Assembly: GCA_900541235.1 (NCBI GenBank)
Contig: UQIW01000022.1
Coordinates: 1 to 38,555, forward strand
Source: an uncultured Collinsella sp.
GTDB taxonomy: Bacteria; Actinomycetota; Coriobacteriia; Coriobacteriales; Coriobacteriaceae
DNA: 38,555 bases
Direction: 5' to 3'
Shown here: positions 34,232-38,555 of the stretch, in pieces
Layout: the number at the start of each line of letters is the position of its first letter
Position numbering within the stretch: position 1 is the first letter of the stretch
The notes under the pieces: model-generated
What the model saw: only the letters and a program-made list of their open reading frames with translations
Databases searched by the model: none
Told to the model about the DNA's origin: nothing
Position numbers and translations under genes: made by a program

Positions 34232-35995
34232 CTAGTGCTTGCCGCCGTGGCTGTTGAGCCAGATATTGCGACCCAGCATAAGCGCCAGCACCAGCGCGCT
34301 CACGTAGCCCATAAAGCCAATGACTGGGATACCAAACACAACCGGCTCGATGCGCGCGTAGTACACCACCGACGAACCGATAAACAGACCGGCGATCACA
34401 ATCGCCATCGACATGCGGTCGATAATTCCACCCAGCTGTCGCAGCGCCTTATCGCTGCTCATGATCTGCGTGTTTACCTTAAGCTGGCCGCGCGTAAGCA
34501 TACGCGAAGCCAAGCCCAGATACTCGGCCGCCTCGAGCGAGCCTTTTGCCGCGCGATAGCTGCTCGCGGCAAGATCGCGGCTCATCTCGCGCATGCGGGC
34601 GTAGGTGCTCTTCTCGTTTTTGATGTGCGTCTGGATGATCTGGATCATGTTGACGTTGGGCATGTACTCGGTCAACAGGCCCTCGAGCGTCACCATGCCG
34701 CGGGCGAACATCGTCACCACGCTCGGCAGCTCAACGTCATTCTTACGCGCGAGGTTTAACAGCGAGGTCAAAAACTCGCCGATATCCAGATCCTTCAGGT
34801 CAAGGCCCGCAAAGTCAGCCACGATAAAGTCAAGGTCGGACAAAAACGCTGAATGATCGAGCTCGGCCGAATCGCCACGCGTCACGGCGAAGCGCATGAG
34901 CGAATCCTTGAGCTTGGGCACGTCACCCTCGGCCACGGCGAAAATCATGTCCTTGACGATACCGCGATCGTGACTCGACATGCGTCCGACCATGCCCAAG
35001 TCGATAAAGTAGACGATGCCGTCCTTGAGAATGATGTTTCCCGCATGCGGGTCGGCATGGAAAAAACCGTCATCGAGCACCTGCGTAGAGTAGTCCTCGA
35101 CAATCGCGGCACCGATCTTTTCCAAGTCATAGCCCTCGGCCACCAAGCGTTCGGGATCGGCGATCGAAATGCCGTCGACGTAGTCCATAACCACCACGTG
35201 CTCGGTGCACAGGTCCAGATAGGATTTAGGACACGTCACGCCATGAACGCTCTTATGGAACTCGTAGAAGTCGTTGAGGTTTTTGGCCTCGGCCAAAAAG
35301 TTGGTCTCCTCGCGAAACGAGGTCCACAACTCCTCGACTACGCCGTGCAGATCAACGAATTGATCGGTGTTGACGAACTTGGAAACGATACGCACCACCG
35401 AGCGGATGATATCGATGTCCTGTGCCATAACCTGCTGCGCACCGGGGCGCTGCACCTTAACGGCCACGTCCTCGCCGGTCACCAGGCGGGCGCGGTGCAC
35501 CTGCGCGAGCGATGCGCTACCAAGCGGATTGGGGTCGATCGCATCGAACATCTCCCCCAGGCGCAGGCCGTATTCCTCTTCCAAGCAGCGGAGCACTACC
35601 TCGTAGGGCACCGGCTCCACGTCGGAACGCAGACGGCGCAGCTCATCGCAAAAGCGCTGCGGCAGAATCTCGGACCGGTTGGCCAGAATCTGCCCCATCT
35701 TGACGAACATGGGGCCGAGCTCCTCGAGCAGGCGGCGCAAGCGAACCGGCGTGAGGTTATCCCATACGCGGTACTTTTTGATCAGGCGAACGATCTGCCC
35801 AATGCGTTCGCGGCGGCCTGCCGGCGTGAGCTGGTATTCCTCGTCCGGCGCCATCGCGTCGGGCTCTTCGGGAACCATATCGACAGCACGCGGCATCTTG
35901 CGAGCGCCCGAGACGGCGGCATCGACCTCATCGACAACCGCCGCCTCGTCACCCAAGGGATCTAGATTGTTGTAATCGGTGGTGGAATCTGCCAT
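34232..35995 (-). CDS. ABC1/UbiB-family atypical kinase
   Basis: A 587-residue ABC1/UbiB protein, known from ubiquinone and lipid metabolism. The family KxGQ motif is FVKMGQILANR; the Ala-rich loop is LGSASLAQVHRA; the invariant Lys is in VAVKVQRPG; the catalytic loop is FFHADPHAGNI; and the metal Asp is in FIDLGMVG. Two hydrophobic helices at the C-terminus (about 535-580) anchor it in the membrane. The first ~60 residues are acidic and variable. Its start is 8 nt from the stop of the phasin-like gene, so they form an operon. Collinsella lacks ubiquinone as far as I know, so a quinone role is uncertain. Confidence 0.93.
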   Translation of the reverse strand: MADSTTDYNNLDPLGDEAAVVDEVDAAVSGARKMPRAVDMVPEEPDAMAPDEEYQLTPAGRRERIGQIVRLIKKYRVWDNLTPVRLRRLLEELGPMFVKMGQILANRSEILPQRFCDELRRLRSDVEPVPYEVVLRCLEEEYGLRLGEMFDAIDPNPLGSASLAQVHRARLVTGEDVAVKVQRPGAQQVMAQDIDIIRSVVRIVSKFVNTDQFVDLHGVVEELWTSFREETNFLAEAKNLNDFYEFHKSVHGVTCPKSYLDLCTEHVVVMDYVDGISIADPERLVAEGYDLEKIGAAIVEDYSTQVLDDGFFHADPHAGNIILKDGIVYFIDLGMVGRMSSHDRGIVKDMIFAVAEGDVPKLKDSLMRFAVTRGDSAELDHSAFLSDLDFIVADFAGLDLKDLDIGEFLTSLLNLARKNDVELPSVVTMFARGMVTLEGLLTEYMPNVNMIQIIQTHIKNEKSTYARMREMSRDLAASSYRAAKGSLEAAEYLGLASRMLTRGQLKVNTQIMSSDKALRQLGGIIDRMSMAIVIAGLFIGSSVVYYARIEPVVFGIPVIGFMGYVSALVLALMLGRNIWLNSHGGKH

Positions 35996-36003
35996 CTGCG
36001 CTG

Positions 36004-36420
36004 CTACTCGGCCTCTTCGGTGTCCTCTGCATCGTCGGGCTCAACGGACTCGACGGGCACCGAAGTCACGTTGTCCTCGACCGAATCGACGATGTCGCGC
36101 ACATGGGCCAAAAAGGCCGTGCGCTCGGGGGCGGTCATAACGCGGACGCGGGCCAGGATGAGCTCGTCGAGCACGCGCTGCGCCGCAGTCTCACCCTGCA
36201 TGCCCAGACGCTCGGTCAGGTCGGAAATGGTGCCACCGGCCTGCTCGAACATGTCGGACACGCTGCGGGCGATATCGGGAGTGCCGGCGTCCTTGCGAAC
36301 CTGCTCGCCTTTGGTATTGAGGTCGTCGAGGACCTTCTTGCCGCCCTCGACGGCAACGGCGGCGGCGCCGAAGCCCACGTTGATGGCACCGTTAACAAGC
36401 TGATCGAATTTCATAACCAT
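36004..36420 (-). CDS. phasin-like small protein
   Basis: A 138-residue protein. Residues 1-60 resemble phasin-family or PHA-granule regulators, with a hydrophobic glycine-alanine segment INVGFGAAAVAVEGGKKVLDDL and then amphipathic helices. The C-terminal 30 residues are strongly acidic (DDAEDTEEAE). Start ATG 36420 has GGAG 6 nt upstream; a later ATG at 36414 is possible. It precedes the UbiB-family kinase with an 8-nt gap, a pairing also seen in other actinobacteria and Firmicutes as far as I recall, which suggests a partner or regulator of the kinase. Function is not established. Confidence 0.7.
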   Translation of the reverse strand: MVMKFDQLVNGAINVGFGAAAVAVEGGKKVLDDLNTKGEQVRKDAGTPDIARSVSDMFEQAGGTISDLTERLGMQGETAAQRVLDELILARVRVMTAPERTAFLAHVRDIVDSVEDNVTSVPVESVEPDDAEDTEEAE

Positions 36421-36511
36421 GGTTGGCTCCAATCGTGAACAACTGCATTGGCCTTCTTGTACCCAAGATTGAGCGAACGACACAAAATCGTTTTGCCGCC
36501 AAGATAGAAAT

Positions 36512-36550
36512 CGAGCGGGGCAAAGCCTTTGACGGCGTTTGCCCCGCTCG
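36512..36550 (-). terminator. hairpin after the C69 dipeptidase gene
   Basis: CGAGCGGGGCAAA (36512-36524) and its complement TTTGCCCCGCTCG (36538-36550) form a perfect 13-bp stem, 19 nt after the dipeptidase stop. The T-run is short (ATTTCT), so termination is likely but not certain. Confidence 0.65.
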
Positions 36551-36568
36551 CTCGCTGCAAGGCCGTCT

Positions 36569-38092
36569 TTACCTTACGTTATCGTTCATCGCGAAGGAAT
36601 TCTTCATGGCACAGCTCGTGGTGTAGAGCACCTTGCCCAACAGAGCATCGGTCTCCACGCGCACGAGCTCGGCAAAGGCCTCGTTGGCGCGGGCGAGCTC
36701 GGCAGGCACCTCAGTCTCGGGCAGTGCGGCTACGACAGCGTCAACGTCGTGAATCTGCTTGTGGCCCATGCCGCCGACCTTCTCCTGATAATCCTCGACC
36801 GCGCGACCACACTCGTGGAAGCGAACATCGGCCAAGGCACCGATCAGGCGATTTGCCCAATAGAAATTCTCCGACGTCACGCGGGCCTGCGTGTCGGCAT
36901 AGTACTCGGGCATGGTCTCGACATTGGCGTACAGCGGCACGAGCGCGTTAAACGAGTTAGAGCCAAAGGCCATCCACTGTACGGCGCGATACGCCGGCTG
37001 TGCATAGGGGCGCAGTTGCAGCACGGCGAGCTGACCGTTGCGGTTGATGCCGATGGGACGATAGGCGCCGCGCGTGGCGGGCGTGCCCTTGCTGCCGTAG
37101 CAGTCGTACTCCGTACCCTGGTAGTGGCTCGAAAGCACGTACTTGATATCCTCGATGGTCACCTTGCGCTCGGGCACGCGGCTCCAGGGGATATCGTCGC
37201 TCTCGGGCGTGTAGTCGGCCTCGGGACCGTCCCACACATCGCTGGGGTTGAGGCAGCGCTGCATATACCAGGCGCGCGGCGTGTTGTAGACGTGGTCGCT
37301 GTCGCTGTGCGAGCCAAAGGCCTCGCGCGGGTTAAAGACCGCAGCGGGACCGTCGCCCTCGACGCCCAGCGTCAGGTCCAGATGCCACTCGGCCATCCAG
37401 GAGCGCAGGTCGGCGGAGCACATATGGTCGACCTGGGCGCCCTCGGCATCGTCCAGGTCAAAGCTATCGATACCCAGCTGGTTAGGCATGGTCACATAGG
37501 CGTCATCGGGCACGCGCTTGGCGATCCAGTGGTGGCCGCCGATGGTCTCGAGCCACCAGATCTCGTCCACGTCACTAAAGGCGATGCCGTTGTTCTCGTA
37601 GGTGCCGTAGCGCTCGAGCAGGTCACCCAGGATACGCACGCCATCGCGGGCAGACTTGGCGTACGGCAGCACCAGGGTCACCATATCCTCCTCGCCCAGG
37701 CCACCGGGCTGCGCCGGAACATAGCCGTCCTCGCCCTCGTTACCCTTGGCGGACACGTAGTCCACGAGCGGATCGGCGCCGCGGACGCGCTCGTTGGTGG
37801 TAAGCGTCTCGGTTGCGGACATGCCAACGTTGAGCTCGTTGAAGCCGGCCTCGGCCCAAATGCCATGACCCGGGACAACGTCGGGGACGCTTGTATAACG
37901 CATGGGATTATCGGGCAGCTCAACGGTCAGGTGGCTCAAAACGCTCGTGTAGACACGCGGCTGCTCGTCGGGATGCACTACGCGCATGTGCTTGGGCTCG
38001 AATACCCCATTGGACGAGTCCTCATTGCGGGCAACAAGCGTCGACCCGTCGTAGCTCGCGTTCTTACCAACCAAAATCGTTGTGCACGGCAT
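36569..38092 (-). CDS. C69-family dipeptidase
   Basis: A 507-residue Ntn-hydrolase of peptidase family C69 (PepD type), which splits a broad range of dipeptides. The N-terminal Cys becomes the nucleophile after removal of the first residues. I choose the ATG at 38092, since AGGAGG lies 6 nt upstream, giving MPCTTILVGKNAS with Cys3. An ATG at 38098 touches the ribosome site. Family features are ARNEDSSNGVFEPKH, GHGIWAEAGFNELNVGMSATET and the WWLETIGGHHWIAKRVPDD block. It has no signal peptide, so it is likely cytoplasmic. With the M20 dipeptidase at 7612-9048 it points to a peptide-based lifestyle. Confidence 0.92.
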   Translation of the reverse strand: MPCTTILVGKNASYDGSTLVARNEDSSNGVFEPKHMRVVHPDEQPRVYTSVLSHLTVELPDNPMRYTSVPDVVPGHGIWAEAGFNELNVGMSATETLTTNERVRGADPLVDYVSAKGNEGEDGYVPAQPGGLGEEDMVTLVLPYAKSARDGVRILGDLLERYGTYENNGIAFSDVDEIWWLETIGGHHWIAKRVPDDAYVTMPNQLGIDSFDLDDAEGAQVDHMCSADLRSWMAEWHLDLTLGVEGDGPAAVFNPREAFGSHSDSDHVYNTPRAWYMQRCLNPSDVWDGPEADYTPESDDIPWSRVPERKVTIEDIKYVLSSHYQGTEYDCYGSKGTPATRGAYRPIGINRNGQLAVLQLRPYAQPAYRAVQWMAFGSNSFNALVPLYANVETMPEYYADTQARVTSENFYWANRLIGALADVRFHECGRAVEDYQEKVGGMGHKQIHDVDAVVAALPETEVPAELARANEAFAELVRVETDALLGKVLYTTSCAMKNSFAMNDNVR

Positions 38093-38189
38093 GCGCATCC
38101 TCCTTGAGCGAAGAAATCAAACGGCAACAGTGTATCGCTTCGGAGCAAAAAGGGCGAAACCGCGACCCCTCGAGCCCCTCGAGATCCCT

Positions 38190-38419
38190 GTGGTCAAAAA
38201 ATGCCAAATATGAGTACTGTCACAAATTTAGTAGCAGCAATTTAAGCGAATGCAGGTGTCGATAATCTACATTTGTTCAAAAGCTTGACAATGTAATTCC
38301 TCATAAGTCCAATAAAATAGGCTCTCTATCGATAATAAATACCGATAGAGAGCTAAAATGACCTAAAACATATGTGACTATCTTGGCAACAGTACTCATA
38401 TTTGGCGTTTTTTGCCCAC
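38190..38419. repeat. 31-nt inverted repeats flanking an AT-rich segment
   Basis: The left arm (38190-38220) and the right arm (38389-38419) are inverted copies that match at 29 of 31 positions; the shared core is GCCAAATATGAGTACTGT. They enclose 168 nt of AT-rich DNA with a further hairpin. I see no obvious target-site duplication. It could be a small non-autonomous mobile element or paired operator sites. Confidence 0.6.
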
Positions 38420-38501
38420 GTGGTATATGTCTAACCCCCTCAAACAGCCCAAAACGCCTATTTCGATGCGCGCTCCGCGGTAGCGCGCAGAGATGTGGTG
38501 T

Positions 38502-38527
38502 AAGAGGCGGGGCATGCCCCGCCTCTT
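38502..38527. terminator. perfect GC-rich palindrome
   Basis: AAGAGGCGGGGCA and TGCCCCGCCTCTT are exact complements with no spacer, followed on the plus strand by CTCTTTCTT. It could terminate a plus-strand RNA or a gene that lies beyond the window on the minus strand. Confidence 0.5.
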
Positions 38528-38555
38528 CTCTTTCTTGAAAGGGAGGGGACACCGC

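Larger units (their letters stand above)
38093..38555. other. non-coding AT-rich region at window end
   Basis: No gene is supported here. The part from about 38190 to 38420 is AT-rich, unlike the rest of the window, and is framed by 31-nt inverted repeats. A second inverted repeat (GCTCTCTATCG / CGATAGAGAGC) lies at about 38321-38352. Two GC-rich hairpins follow at 38467-38489 and 38502-38527. Confidence 0.5.

Overview
The window reads as chromosomal DNA of a high-GC Gram-positive gut actinobacterium, most likely Collinsella or a close relative in Coriobacteriia. The grounds are recognised gene types and style: high GC, strong AGGAGG-type ribosome sites, GTG starts, a class III fructose-bisphosphatase, ABC-F, DegV and C69 peptidase families, and large DUF4430 surface proteins. 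This is an inference; there is no rRNA gene to confirm it. About 32 protein genes are supported, most on the minus strand. No rRNA, tRNA, CRISPR array, phage or intact insertion sequence was seen.

Layout. 1-3453: a DtxR-type metal regulator with repeated half-sites upstream, then an ABC-F ATPase and a Cof-type HAD phosphatase in one operon. 3566-7318: a pstSCAB phosphate importer with its terminator. 7612-9765: an M20 dipeptidase and a HAD phosphatase. 9922-12358: a DegV protein, a DinJ/YafQ-type toxin-antitoxin pair with a perfect palindromic operator, and a LOG-family protein. 12572-19710: a queuosine region (tgt, queA, queH) that also holds an SDR oxidoreductase, a coiled-coil tail-anchored protein and a DUF3267 membrane protein. 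19843-25633: methionyl-tRNA synthetase, an RNA m5C methyltransferase, a 56-residue membrane protein, a possible TIM-barrel protein and a second DegV. 25954-28970: fbp and two GtrA-family genes. 29130-34154: two DUF4430 surface proteins behind a cobalamin riboswitch. 34232-38092: a UbiB-family kinase with a phasin-like partner, and a C69 dipeptidase. 38093-38555: AT-rich, non-coding, with long inverted repeats.

Two signals stand out. First, two 180-nt intergenic elements (13883-14062 and 17096-17275) align without a gap. In each, the same three stems form in the same register although many paired bases differ, including almost every pair of the longest stem. Each begins 0-2 nt after the stop codon of a minus-strand gene. 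This is the signature of a structured RNA (or a DNA structure) that I cannot name. Second, a cobalamin riboswitch precedes a 1252-residue surface protein with four transcobalamin-like (DUF4430) domains, a beta-propeller and a membrane anchor, followed directly by a second anchored DUF4430 protein. This looks like a B12-regulated cell-surface system.

The intergenic regions also carry many short palindromic repeats of at least two families, one built on GGGGAC/GTCCCC with AGGTGCC and one with GTTGCGGTG/CACCGCAAC ends.
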